This document shows, in pieces, positions 47,601 to 58,994 of a stretch of 64,000 bases of DNA. Under the pieces are notes generated by a model that searched no databases, had not been told where the DNA came from, and saw nothing but the letters and a program-made list of their open reading frames with translations. This DNA comes from Narthecium ossifragum (Eukaryota > Streptophyta > Magnoliopsida > Dioscoreales > Nartheciaceae), in contig OY986974.1 in assembly GCA_963920575.1 (NCBI GenBank), positions 5,691,049 to 5,755,048 on the forward strand, read 5' to 3'. Both the position numbers and the translations under genes were made by a program. Positions within the stretch are counted from its first letter, which is position 1. Every line of letters begins with the position of its first letter.

Positions 47601-48068
47601 TTGCATCCTCCTTACATGCTTCTACCATCTCAAAAGTGCTTCTTCTCTGTGAGTATTAGATAAGTAAAACTAACTTAACACATTGGGACAAAGCCCAGAA
47701 ACTGCACTTTTATCCCAAGAAAATGCTTCTTGTGTTATCAAACTCTGTTTCGTTAGAAAACATAATTCTATTACTAATCACATCAACAAACTCTAGATAA
47801 ATCTCAAACAGCTCACCAAAAATTCACGAAATAACCACCTAATACCTCAACACCCAAATTCAAGAACAATTCTTGGAATTCCCTAATCAACCAATCCCGA
47901 TGATCCAAGCTACGAATTCAAAACCCAGATCCCTAAATACTTCAAATTCGAGCCAAATTCAACAGAAGACCACACAAAAAAGCTCAAATCAAGAATACAG
48001 CGACGAATTCTTCACCTTTGGCTGGCATCATCGTCCGCGGAGCTGCGAACTCCACGAGACCGCCCCAT
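35649..48068 (-). CDS. ADA2: Transcriptional adapter ADA2 (SAGA complex)
   Basis: Thirteen exons splice in frame with GT-AG borders to 572 residues: 48016-48068, 45197-45252, 43950-44128, 42799-42864, 42585-42710, 42424-42484, 41297-41360, 41160-41218, 40982-41065, 39957-40182, 39283-39493, 36410-36754 and 35649-35837. The start MGRSRGV is the family start. Domains: ZZ zinc finger about residues 48-95 (YHCNYCNKDISG, CPDFDLCVEC), SANT/Myb about 101-153 (PDWNADEEILLLEA, YGLGNWAEVAEHVG), the conserved ADA2 middle region (KREEFDPEYDSDAEKMLAEM; LDERKRRKEFVLERNLLYP) and a C-terminal SWIRM domain about 511-572 (LKKSDAHRFFDIDSSKVDKV). ADA2 is nuclear and ties the acetyltransferase GCN5 to SAGA for histone H3 acetylation. 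Length matches cereal ADA2. The longest introns are 45253-48015 and 36755-39282. Confidence 0.95.
40390..40830. repeat. Direct tandem duplication in an ADA2 intron
   Basis: Two diverged copies, period about 222 bp, begin AAAAGGGTTTAAGC (40390 and 40612). They share ATAGCWTAGTTTATTGA and AGGATTATCTAGTACTCA near their ends. The repeat lies in the intron between 40183 and 40981. Confidence 0.8.
41908..41985. repeat. Short direct repeat in an ADA2 intron
   Basis: Two copies of about 36 bp share CAGGCCTTCYGTAGGTAATC followed by AAG-rich sequence. The repeat lies in the intron between 41361 and 42423. Confidence 0.75.
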
Positions 48069-48360
48069 CGCTGCTCCGGGCAGGATCGGAAAGTGGACTA
48101 CGAAACCCTAAACTAGAGCATCCGCTATATAAGCAAGGTCGAGGCGCGCCTCGGGCGAAACCCTAGAACTCCGCCGGTGAGTTCGGAGCTCCGGTTCGAA
48201 CCCCCACCCCCGGGCAGGTCTAGGCGGAGGAGTAGCGGTTTGCGGCAGGTCGGGTGTTCCGTAGGAGGAGACAAAGGCTTCTATAATCTGCCACGTGGCG
48301 GGACTTCAACTGGTGTATGGTTGACCCATAGTTCATGGAAACACGGAGCTGAAGCCTGAG
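48069..48360 (-). promoter_or_regulatory. ADA2 5' UTR and promoter region
   Basis: Directly upstream of the ADA2 ATG are two telo-box motifs (AAACCCTA at 48103-48110 and AAACCCTAG at 48158-48166, on the plus strand) and a TATA-like element (TATATAAG at 48126-48133, reading CTTATATA on the ADA2 strand). The region is GC-rich to about 48250. Transcription start is not visible; the assignment comes from position. Confidence 0.4.
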
Positions 48361-51300
48361 GCGAAGGTAACAGGACAACTAAACTGTTCCCGTGGAACAC
48401 GCGATGAAACGATGCACACGTGGCATTCTGGGTCTCTAATGTTGTGAATCATACTGTCAGTAGTGATAGAGGAGCATGCATGCATATATATATATATCCG
48501 CTCTTTTAAAGCTAGCCAAATATTATTATCCACATTAAAACAATGCCATTTTAATCCTCAATATACTCCTTTAAAGATAACCAAATATATTATCCATATT
48601 ATAAAAAAAAAAAATATAAAGAACCAATAACCCTCCTGACGTACAACTTGATTCCAATCTATTTTTTCAAATTTAGATGCTATTTTTCATGTAGGATTTT
48701 ATTGGATCCGAGCTTGGAATCATAAGTTGGATTTAACTCCGGTATAACTATAATTTGATTAGATTTAACTCTTAGATTAAGTCCTGATTCTATTAAAAGA
48801 GCTTAATTAATTAGAGTCTTACTCCCATTCAACTTATGGGGGGTGTTTGGTTTCGGGATAGGTGCAACCAATTAGAGTTTTAGAATGATTGGACACTTTA
48901 ATTGTGATATATATGAGGCCATGGTCCCTTTCGCTGCTCACGATTTTAAGTTTAAAGGATTCCCATCATCCTTAAGTATAAGAGTTAGAGAGTGAGGTTA
49001 TGAGAGAGAAGACAAGTCCAGTCTACCATCTTGAATAGACGGTGCAATGAAGACAACAGTGAAAATGGTCATCCTATTACGTACACGATGATGAAAGGTA
49101 TGATTTATTTCTGTATTATATTATTGTTTTACTTGAATATAGAGTTGAAGATGCTGAGATGACAGTATAATTTGCTAATATCATATGAGCCGGATTTGAC
49201 TAGTGTAGCCGTGTAGGGATCTAAGGTTATATGTTCTATCCAACTGGATTCCGTTTACTGAGCTCTCATGTTGGCAACAACTAGTTGACAAAGTTTTCAG
49301 GTCTGATCATGTTTATACCTGGTAGCCAACATCTCTCATCTATTTGCTTGTATATATGTATCTACTCATGAGGTAATACGGCTGGCCGGCATTATAAACT
49401 TCAGTCTTTGTATAGCTTCATGCAAAAGAACTCCTTTGATAATGCTGTACAAATTAAGTACTTAGCGTATACCTTAAAGGCCACTGTATGTGTTTGATAT
49501 ATACAACATATGTGAATCATAATCGAACCAATTTGAGGAGGATATTCTTGTGTTTCTTTTAGTGAGCAGAATAGAGAGCAAAGAGACCTGCCAAACTATA
49601 GCAGTGGTGATATGGTTTTCTCCGTTCCCTGTCAATCCTCTGTTCTCTTTTATTTTATAACTCAGCCATTTGACTTATCTAATAATAAAAAAAACTATAG
49701 CAGTGGTGATAATTGTTTTCACTTTTCTGTGAGCTGGAAGATGTAGCATATATATATATAGGATCGATGGAGAAATAATTTGGTTGTAAAACTTCAAGAA
49801 AAACCCGATTAAAAAGATGATTAATCACTCACCCATCGCAATGGAGGAAACTGATCAAATAAGCCTAGCTTGTTGATAATTAGACAAAGAAAGCAATCAA
49901 AAGTGATCATAAATTCTCTATTTAAAATAAAAAAAAGTTGCTTAAAACATAGTTAAAAAAAAGAACCACACACCAAAAACTGAAAACAAAAAAACAATAA
50001 CATATATGAAAGCTAGCTAATCCAAAGTTAGGACACTTAAATTAATTAAAATGTGAAACTAGCTAGCCATGATATTTTCCATGAAATATAAAACCACATG
50101 ACATGAGTTGAAACAAATGAATAAGTAAATATCTGAAACATATGAAGAAAATAAACTACGTACCTTCAACAGAACCAAATGGTGGTCGATCGCTCGAGGT
50201 TGGGAATATATATATATATAAATATATGTACTAGATGATACTCATAGGATCGCCCGAGGTTGGCAATTTTTTTTAGACTGCGGCGTAGATTAGGTGGATC
50301 TCTGCTGGATAACCGACCTTGTTATGTGTATTTATAAAAGAAATGGTAATAACCAAGAAAAATATAAGTGTATCAGTTTTGGTGGATTTAGATTCGTTGA
50401 TGACAGTCTTCGAAAACTAAAAAAAGGCAATAAGCCATTACGCTTTCAAATCGTTTATTTTTAATCTCAGATTGTTCCATATATTAATTTTCACTCTAAT
50501 TAACAGCCTAAAGGAAGCGCAACCGAAAATGATGGCTATTATATATTCACTAGACCTGTGCCCCTGGCACAGTTTTTAGTTATTGTTAATATTTAATTTT
50601 AACAAACTCCCTGTAGTTTGTCTGGTTAGACGGCTGTGTTGACCCGTAGGTGGTCCAGGGTTCGAAGATTGGTCATAGTTTTTTGTTCACTGCCACCATA
50701 AAACATAGCCAATAAAATATAAAATAAAATATTATAAGTCTAACTTAGGGTATATAAAATAAATATAAGTCTTTGCATATTGCATAAGATAATATTAATA
50801 GAACTTAGGTTGATATGAATTAATGCAGCTTTATATAAAGCAAACTTAGAGAATATATATAAAGAAACTTAGGGGATATGAATTAATGCAGGTTAACCGT
50901 TATTGCTCCTTATAAGATTGATTTTATTGCTTTGTATTTTGGTCACTAGCATTGTCCAATTAATCACTTCGAATGATGTTTCATTCTTAAATTCCGCCAA
51001 AATGCTGATTTTATAGCTCTCGATCCACAGTAGAAATTAAAAAAAAATCCACATAAATCATATTCACAAGGAAAGAGTATGAATAGATATATCATTTTAT
51101 CATCTAATTAATTAGGTACGTAATATTGAATGTAATAGATAAAATTATCCATGCATATATATATATTTACATGTCCAAAATCTAAGCAGCATGGAAGATG
51201 TGTTTACATGCTACTCAAGGTCAAGGTAAAAGATAGTTTGCAGAAATTATTAACCTCTCATATTGATACTATAAGCATATATGCACCTGAAAATATATAG

Positions 51301-51499
51301 AATTAATGCAAGGGATCATAGATATTTAGGGTACAATCTAGTTTACAGATTGAAGCTCTGATATCCATACTATATGTCCACAATTAATCTAGACTTAATT
51401 CTTAGGACAACATATATAGGACTGGAGTGACATAAGTTCCAATATTATCTGCAAGCATGAAGCATGCATGAGTTCTCAGTTCTCACTGCGCCTCTCTTT
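48361..51499. other. AT-rich intergenic sequence, no gene recognised
   Basis: No protein or known RNA gene is supported. Contents include (TA)n runs at 48484-48500, 49749-49762 and 50200-50226, a LINE-like 3' tail 'catttgacttatctaataat' plus A8 at 49667-49695, and a repeated 21-bp-class segment AAACTATAGCAGTGGTGATA (49594 and 49692). A tRNA-like candidate is listed separately. Confidence 0.5.
50603..50665 (+). mobile_element. Possible tRNA-derived SINE head
   Basis: TAGTTTGTCTGGTTAGACGG could be an A box region and GGTCCAGGGTTCGAAGATT carries a B box-like core (GGTTCGAA). Spacing is about right for polymerase III promoters. No cloverleaf, tail or duplication was established, so this is only a candidate. 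Confidence 0.28.
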
Positions 51500-52110
51500 C
51501 ACTACGGGCATGTTGGGTTGTTGAGAAGTGAACTGAAGTGGAATGACTTTTTGGGGAGTGACTTCACTGGAGTAACTTTATGGGGAGTGACTTTTTGGAA
51601 TTTTTTGAGTTCTGGTGTTTGGTTGGTGCTTGAAGTGGAGATATAGTCACCCCCAACTGTCGGCAATTTCAATGATTTTTAATAATTTAATATTTTTTTT
51701 AATAATTAAAATATTTAAATAATATTTGAATATTAAATTATTAATATTTTAGTAATCTTAATAATTAAAATAATACTATTTTGGATGATGTGGACCAATC
51801 ACTAGGTGACACATGACATGTGAGACCCACTTATATTAATATTTTATTATAATACGATATTATTAATATTATTTGCCACTTCCCGCCGAGCCACTTCAAC
51901 GACTTCGGGCCAAAATCGTCTGAAGTCAAATTCGAAAGTTGAAGCTAAATTTGCCTTAAGAGTGAAGTGGCTTGAAGTTGAAGTGGCTTGAAGTTGAAGT
52001 GGCTTGAAGTGACTTCAATCTCACTTTAACACCACCAAACAACCGAAGTGGTTGAAGTTGAAGTCACCTCAAAAAAAATGACTCCAGCTCCACTTCAAGC
52101 TAGATCTTTG
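51500..52110. mobile_element. Fold-back or MITE-like element with GAAGTGGAAT-type arms
   Basis: The left part is built from GAAGTGGA, GGGGAGTGACTT and GACTTCACTGGAG. The right part contains repeats of TTGAAGTGGCTTGAAG and, inverted, ACTCCAGCTCCACTTCAAG and AGTCACCTC. The centre is almost pure A/T. This layout suggests a non-coding inverted-repeat element, but exact ends and a target duplication were not found. Confidence 0.4.
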
Positions 52111-52760
52111 CATGGGCAGCCACAATGGACGTAGCTTGTAAATTCTAATTATTGGGCTCGTTTGCTTTCTATTGGGCTAGAGAATGGCCTATTGGGCCTC
52201 ATCTTTCGGATCCGGATCTTAATCTCATAGGCCATAGCCCATGTTTGGTGTGAGGATAGCTTATTTGGGTTAAGGAATTTTGAGATAGGAAAAATGAGAT
52301 TAACTAATGGACATAGAAAAAAATAAATAGTTAGTTGGTGATAACACCAATTTAGTCCCTCTTATTGCTAAAAACCCCATTAACCATGTTTTTAAAGTAA
52401 AAACCCCACTGCAGTGTATTAGCTGGTTTATTATTTACATTAAAATACCATAATGCCCATTCTTCTTACTTGTTACCCCTCCTCTCTCTCTATTCTCCCC
52501 CCCTCTTCTCACTTCCTGATCCCGACCAAGCACTGCCCAGCGTCCAGCCTTTGCCCGGAGCTCCATCGCTGGATCGCCGAAGATCCCAGCTCGCGTCCAT
52601 GGTTGTGCCCCGTCATTGGCTCACCTCCCCGACCCCTCGCTGCCACGACCACCAGCTCCCTCACCTCCATGCCACAATCCCACGCCACCGCCACCGCCTC
52701 CGCCCTCGTCGTTACAGGCGTCGCCGACCACCCCAGAACCCATTGCTGTAACCCATGCCC

Positions 52761-52998
52761 ATTAACCCCCGGCAAGCTCCCCCATACCGCCAACACCTCC
52801 TCCATCGAAGCCGCGCCCACCTACAGCGAACCCTCTCCATTCCATGGCCTCCGCCCTAGGTCCCCTACATCCGCCGGCCATTAACCCCGGCAAGCTCCCC
52901 CAGACCGCCATCACCTCCTCCATCGAAGCCGCGGCCACCTACAGTGAGCCCTCTCCATTCCGTGGCCGTATCGACCTACCCCCGAGGTCCCCTGCATC
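52761..52998. repeat. 119-bp tandem duplication in GC-rich segment
   Basis: ATTAACCCC + GGCAAGCTCCCCC recurs at 52761 and 52880, each followed by ACCTCCTCCATCGAAGCCGC and CCCTCTCCATTCC. About 80 bp per copy are clearly similar. Confidence 0.85.
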
Positions 52999-53539
52999 GA
53001 CGACGACCTCCCTCGGCACCGGCGACCTCGACCTGAGCTCGGACACCACATGAGCTTCTTTGTCTCCTCCGGATCTAACAGCGCCGACGTCACCGCACCT
53101 CCCCTGCCTCCGTCTACATCAGAAGCCCATCCGAGTTCCTCCTCCCTCTCAGATCCGTCACCCGCCCCATCAGACTCCACCTCCCCGCCGCCCTCTAGCT
53201 CCGCCCAGCCCCGGATCCGAGGCCCCTCGCCTCTACAACCCTTCCTCCGACCATCTCCGAGCCCGATCCGGTCGCTTGAGCCAGCCTCGGATCCGATCAA
53301 GCCGCTTCAGCCGATGGCGATCAAGACGATGGCTTGGGAGGCTAGTCAGGGGTGGAGATAGAGGAAGAGGAGAGAGAAAAGCTAGGTAAAAATAGGCAAA
53401 TAGGGAAAAATGGTAGAAAAATAGGGAAAAAGTGGTAGAAAAACAGGGAAAAATATGGAAAAAGATAAAGAAATTTATAGAAGAAAAGTGGATGTGACCG
53501 AAGAGACTCTTGATGGAGAATTTCAGCCAATTAAGTTGT

Positions 53540-54510
53540 AATTTGAAGAGTTAAAAAAGATGAAAATGCATTTAAAAAGATAAAAATAAAGTTAAAAAGA
53601 TAAATATAGATTTAAAATGATAAAATAGAGTTAAAAAGATGAAATTGTATGCAAGATGAAAATGAATTCAAAAAGATGAAAATGAATTTTAAAATGATAA
53701 AATTAGATTTAAAATGATGAAAATAGAGTTAAGAAGATGAAAATGTATGAAAGATGAAAATAAATTCAGAAAGATGAAAATGAATTCAAAAAGATGAAAA
53801 TGATTTCAGAAAGATTAAAATGAATTCAGAAAGATGAAAATGATTTCAGAAAGATGAAAATGATTTTTGAAAGATGAAAATGCATTTAAAAAGATGAAAA
53901 ATGAATTCAGAAATATGAAAATGAATTTTGAAAGTTGAAAATGAATTTTGAAAGATGAAAATGAATTGAGAAAGATGAAAATGAATTGAGAAAGATGAAA
54001 ATGAATTTTGAAAGAAGAAAATGAATTGAGAAAGATGAAAATGATTTGAGAAAGAAGAAAATGATTTTCAGAAAGATGAAAATGATTTCAGAGAGATGAA
54101 AATGATTTTTTAAAGATGAAAATGAATTGAAAAAGATGAAAATGAATTCAGAAAGATGAAAATGAATTCAGAAATATGAAAATGAATTTTGAAAGATGAA
54201 AATAATCTTTTAAAGATAAAAATGCATTTAAAAAGATAAAAAATAATTCAGAAAGATGAAAATGAATTCAGAAATATGAAAATGAATTTTGAAAGATGAA
54301 AATGAATTTTGAAAGATTAAAATGAATTTAGAAAGATGAAAATGAATTTTGAAAGATGAAAATGATTTAAGAAAGATGAAAATGATTTTCAGAAAGATGA
54401 AAATGATTTCAGAAAGATGAAAATGATTTTTGAAAGATGAAAATGCATTTAAAAAGATGAAAATGAATTCAGAAAGATAAAAATGAATTTTGAAATATGA
54501 AAATTCATTT
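53540..54510. repeat. Minisatellite of GAAAGATGAAAATGAATTY units
   Basis: About 45 imperfect copies of a 20-bp unit (AGAAAGATGAAAATGAATTC and variants) run head to tail. Variants differ mainly in the last bases (ATTC, TTTG, TTTC, ATTG). The plus strand is almost free of C. No open frame is kept. Confidence 0.93.
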
Positions 54511-54604
54511 TTGACAATTTTAGATGGACAATTTTCTATGTTTTATGTATAATTTTGATGCGTAAATTGTATTTTGATGAAAAAATTTCATCGCTTTGGC
54601 TTTC

Positions 54605-54750
54605 GATTCGGATCATTTTCATCTTTCTGAGCTCATTTTCATCTTTCTCAGTTGATGTCAGGTCATTTTCATCTTTGTCCGCTCATTTTCATCTTTTTCA
54701 GCTCATTTTCATTTTTCTCAGTTTATGTCAGATCATTTTCATCTTTGTCA
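54605..54750. repeat. Inverted block of the same minisatellite motif
   Basis: About seven copies of TCATTTTCATCTTTSTCAGC, the reverse complement of the motif at 53540-54510, lie about 95 bp beyond its end. Two are separated by TTGATGTCAGG and TTTATGTCAGA. Confidence 0.9.
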
Positions 54751-57370
54751 GCTCATCGACGTGGGCAAGGAACACTGCGCGCGCACAACGCCACCCATGC
54801 CCGAAGGTCCTTTTCACTCTTTGATTCTCCGTTGTCGACGTCATCGTCGTTGTACCAGTGCTTGCCTCCATGGGGCTGGGGCGCGTCAGCGTGGCTAGAA
54901 AGAAGATGCTGGTGCTGCTCGACCTGGCTGTCACTGGCGGGGAGCACACAGAATTTTATATAGTTTTCTTTTATTTTTACGGATTTGGAAAGCATTATTT
55001 AATATATAATATACATTAAATAATGTGAGAAAAGGGGGTTTTGAGGTTTGGGTTCACCGCCGGCCAACCCATCGGATCAGTGGTCTCCGACGGTTGATCC
55101 ACGCCCACCACGATCGGGAGCTTCTTCTCCGGCCGATCCGACGGCGGAGAACTGTGTACGGCGAGAAGCGGTGGCACCCTCTCTCCATCTCCCGTCGTTT
55201 CAAGTCAAACCCAACCAGCGGACAGCTGCGCGCCGGGGATGACGACCGCGAGCAAGGGCGGGCAGCATGACAGCGGATCGTCCCGGGGAATGGTGGAGGA
55301 TGGGCCGTGAGGCGACGGGAACACCGGATCTGGGGCTGGTCGGCGCTGGAAGGCCGTTGGGTGGTGGGTTTAGGTGGAGGCGGTGCCGGATCTGATAGAG
55401 GGGATGAACTCGGGCGAGGCTTCCGGCGAGGAGGACGATCAAACGGCGTCAAGCGCCGTCGGGGAAGGCGAAGACAACGAAAGGTTGTAGCTGACGCCGG
55501 AGGAGATGGAGGGACGAGCGACGGCGGGTGAGCTTGCAGTTGACACCGCGCGGGGATTGGGAGCTCGGGGTGGGTTTGGACAGAGGAGTTGGCCTGAGGT
55601 GGGAAAGGGGAAGGAGGCGGAGGGGTTCACCGTGTTTCCGAGGGGGTGGCGGCGACGGCTGCAGGTGGAGCAATGACCGCCCCGCCGGAGGAGAGAGGAG
55701 AGAAGAAACAGTCGTGAGCCGGGCGCCTGGAGGAGAAAGGAGAGAGATGAGAGAGAAAATATTGGAATAAAAAAAACAAGGATAAGGGTATTATTGTCAT
55801 TTTTATGTGTTGTTGGGTTATTCATATGAAGATAGTGAAGATGGGTTTTTAGTAAGATGTATGGGGCTATGGACAAGGAGAGGGCTAGATTTGGGACTAT
55901 GACATAATACCCCAAAAATAAAATGGTAATAATAGATCAAAATAAAATGGTAATGATAGATCAAACAAGGATAAAATAGTAACCCTTATCCCCACACTCG
56001 CCCCAAACTCCTATATAAGAGCATCCGCATCAGAATCTGTAAACCAGCCTTTTACTGCATTTTAAAGTAGCTACAGTAGCAATATGTCAAAAAACCCCTC
56101 TCCATCAGCTCTTGTCCAGATACGGTAAAATGGAGATGTGCTACAGTGATACTCTAGATGTAGAGTATCACTGTAGCAACTGTAAACTAGTTTTTATAAT
56201 AAAAAACTTCTCTTTTTTTTTTTGATCTTCTCCCGAACCTTTTTTTTCTTCTCCAAAGTAGCTGCTCTACCGTGGCTGCTCAAAAGCCAACATCGCCCAG
56301 CTCCTGCTCCTATCCGCCTCCATCTCCGGCGAGGTTCAACCTCGTGAGCCATTCTCACCCCCCTCGCTCTCTCTCTCTCCCATTTCGCCGGCGACAACTA
56401 TCACAGACGCCGCCATCGCACACGCCGGCAGCCACTATCACCCACACCGGCAGCCACTATCACCCACGCCGCCAAGCAAGCTTCTTTCCGGTGAGCTTCT
56501 CCTTCATCTACTCTTTCTTCTTTTGCTCTCTTGCACAAATCACTGAAGCATTGCTCTTCTATGCTTGTTGGATGGTTTTCGTAACCACTAGGTGCTTGTA
56601 TCTTTGTGCCAATATGAGCTTTTCGAAGGAATCAACTCTGTTTATATTTTGAGTTGCTTACAAGTTACAAAGCATTTCCAAGATCTCTTTGGCAATGCAC
56701 ATATATGCCAAGTTACTAAAGTAGTAGTTTAGTTATGGAGACTGAGGAGTGGAAATCCCAACATCGTCTTGTGTCTTGAGCTTTGGTGACAGCTAATGGA
56801 AATGAGATGATAGCTGCTGGTCAGATTTAATATTCGCTGAAGCTTATATATTGCAAAGCAAGGAAGAAGTGTTAAGGACTGCATTACTAAAGAGTAATAG
56901 TTCCAGTTTTAGCATCATTCTTATGGCAATGCACATATATTCCAATTTCTCTTTGAATCAATATTAGTTTCTTCATTATGGCTAATTGTTAAGCTTTCTT
57001 GAACTCTGTTCTTTGGGATTGAATTTGGGAGATGCATTTAATTGTTGCTTAGCTGCCAGTTCTGTATTCTTCCTCTCCCTTCCACGAGAAGTGTCAGAAT
57101 CAGTAGCAGAGTCTTCGGATCAGTGGAAAATTGATTTTCCACTCTTACTTTCAGAATATTTTCTAATTTGTTCCTGCTTTATGAACCCATTTTGCTCTGC
57201 TGTACTAGTCTTTCCAACATCCAATCTAGGATTAAAAACCCAAGATCTTCGAAGTAAATGACCTCACCCAGCAGAGAATTCATCTCTGTGTTTTGTTGAT
57301 TCAATGGCTTTTCATTCATTCTCATTTATGGTATTTGTACAGATCATGGATTCTCAAGTAAACAATGATT

Positions 57371-57526
57371 CAATGGCTAGAGCTGGAAGAAAGGAAGATT
57401 GCTCAAGAAGAAAAGAAAGAAGATATGCGTATTATGATGATGGATTTGAGCAAATTAAATGATGATCAAAAAGAATATATTCAATTACTTCAAGAAGAAA
57501 TCATTGCCAAAAGCAGAAATATGTAA
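57371..57526 (+). pseudogene. PIF/Harbinger ORF1 (Myb/NAM-associated type) C-terminal remnant
   Basis: This frame reads QWLELEERKIAQEEKKEDM, then MMMDLSKLNDDQKEYIQLLQ and ends EEIIAKSRNM before TAA at 57524. Such charged tails with 'MDxSxLxxxQKEYxQxxQ' close the ORF1 product of plant PIF elements, the partner that helps the transposase bind DNA and enter the nucleus. No upstream DNA-binding domain is found in the element, so ORF1 is broken. Confidence 0.65.
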
Positions 57527-57686
57527 TACATTAAAGTCAAATGTATCTTGAAGGTTGTCAATGTATGTTGAAGATTATGAAATTCAAATACTCTTTCATT
57601 AGCATAATGTAGAATAACAATCACTTGCTACATTGATATAAGGTAGAAAAATAGTTATTACAACACTCTAATTCTAAAGGCATAAA

Positions 57687-58994
57687 CTATGACTGGGCAT
57701 GCCTATTCCATAAATGCTCAATGAGATCCGTCTGAAGTTGGGAATGGACTTCTCTATCTCTGATTCTCAGGTGATTTTGTATAAAATTCATCAGCTCTGG
57801 TGTATGATCATGTGACAACGTTGACGGAGGACCTGTCTCAATCTGCTCATATGTGGAGGAAATATCTTGATGAAGGTATAAATGCCTCTCATCTTCGACA
57901 ATCATGTTGTGAAGGATTATGCATGCTATCATGATGTCATTAAGGGTTTCTTGTTTGAAAAAACGTGCAGGTCCACGTACAATTGCGAATCGTGCTTGAA
58001 GCACTCCAAATGCACGTTCAACATCTTTCCTTGCAGCTTCTTGACACTTTGCAAAATGTTTAGTCTTGACGATTTGTGGAGCTGGAATTGTCTTCACAAA
58101 CGTTGACCATGCAGGATATATACCGTCCGCCAGATAGTAGCCCATCGAATAATTATGACCATTGATTGAGTAGTTGACAGTAGGAGCACGCCCTTGAACT
58201 AGTTCAGAGAATAATGAAGATCGTTCTAACACATTGATGTCATTAAGCGCCCCCGGTAGTCCAAAAAATGCATGTAATATCCACAAATCATATGATGCTA
58301 CAGCTTCCAAAATAATTGTTGGTTCATGAATATAACCGGTATACATACCTTGCCATGCAGCCGGGCAATTCTTCCACTTCCAATGCATGCAGTCAATACT
58401 CCCTAACATCCCTGGAAATCCACGATCTTCACTAATTGCTAGCAATCTAGCTATGTCGTCACTATTTGGTGATCGTAAATACTCATCACCAAAAATAGAA
58501 ATCACAGCTTTAACAAATTTCTTAAGACTTTGTATGGATGTGCTTTCACCAACCCTCACGTACTCATCCATAAAATCCGCAGCCACACCATAAGCTAGCA
58601 TTCTAAGTGATGCAGTTACCTTTTGAAGAGACGATAACCCCAGCCTCCCAGCAGCATTTCTTCTTTGCTGAAAATACGGTTCACGAGCTTCTATCTCAGA
58701 TTGGATGCGAATAAAAAGATCACGACTCATCCGAAATCTCCTTCGAAACATATTGGCAGGAAACACCGGTAATTCCGCAAAATAATCATAGTAAAGACGT
58801 TGATGGCCTTGTAGAGGATCGCGTTCAATGAAACGTCGTCGACTAGAACCTTTGCGTGATGTTGATCCTCTTTCCTTCTCCATGATCTGCCTTTCTGCTT
58901 CTAAAACTAGCAGATCTTCAAATTCTTCCTCGGATGATGAGTTTGAAGATGAGTCGTCGATAATTTTTTGAATACGATTGTAGATGGAACTCAT
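57687..58994 (-). CDS. PIF/Harbinger transposase (HARBI1/ALP1-like DDE nuclease)
   Basis: An uninterrupted frame of 435 codons starts at the ATG at 58994 (MSSIYNRIQKI); the longer frame to 59072 adds 26 hydrophobic residues unlikely to be real. It has an acidic Ser/Glu-rich N-terminus, a helix-turn-helix-like FRMSRDLFIRIQSEIEAREP segment, and the DDE_Tnp_4 nuclease core: first Asp in GSIDCMHWKWKNCP, second in YYLADGIYPAW, Glu in KDVERAFGVLQARFAIVRGP. All three catalytic residues are present. The protein cuts and rejoins element ends at TWA targets. Absence of a complete ORF1 partner suggests it could act only with help from another copy. A domesticated role is possible but unsupported, since the gene is still bordered by inverted repeats. 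Confidence 0.9.
   Translation of the reverse strand: MSSIYNRIQKIIDDSSSNSSSEEEFEDLLVLEAERQIMEKERGSTSRKGSSRRRFIERDPLQGHQRLYYDYFAELPVFPANMFRRRFRMSRDLFIRIQSEIEAREPYFQQRRNAAGRLGLSSLQKVTASLRMLAYGVAADFMDEYVRVGESTSIQSLKKFVKAVISIFGDEYLRSPNSDDIARLLAISEDRGFPGMLGSIDCMHWKWKNCPAAWQGMYTGYIHEPTIILEAVASYDLWILHAFFGLPGALNDINVLERSSLFSELVQGRAPTVNYSINGHNYSMGYYLADGIYPAWSTFVKTIPAPQIVKTKHFAKCQEAARKDVERAFGVLQARFAIVRGPARFFKQETLNDIMIACIILHNMIVEDERHLYLHQDISSTYEQIETGPPSTLSHDHTPELMNFIQNHLRIRDREVHSQLQTDLIEHLWNRHAQS

Larger units (their letters stand above)
52243..56008. mobile_element. Candidate large element of unknown class
   Basis: The outer ends are similar in inverted orientation: GTTTGGTGTGAGGATA at 52243 and, inverse of the right end, GTTTGGGGCGAGTGTGGGGA. 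Inside both ends follow similar 'taaaaacccca...', 'aataccataatgccc / aataatacccttatcc' sequences. Next come GC-rich segments (52441-53360 and 55021-55760) and a central minisatellite. No transposase was recognised, and no target duplication was found. Long open frames in the GC-rich parts have low-complexity Pro/Ser/Arg content and no domain. Confidence 0.35.

Noticed and set aside
52453..53389. Overlapping frames of about 90-143 codons on both strands
   Set aside because: Pro/Ser/Thr- and Arg-rich low-complexity readings in a GC-rich stretch with a 119-bp duplication; no domain and no splice context.
55054..55915. Overlapping GC-rich frames on both strands
   Set aside because: Same low-complexity character in all frames and no conserved motif.
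56272..56652. 126-codon plus-strand frame in the PIF element
   Set aside because: Does not show the Myb/SANT domain expected of ORF1; Ser/Pro-rich and then hydrophobic without similarity to a known family.
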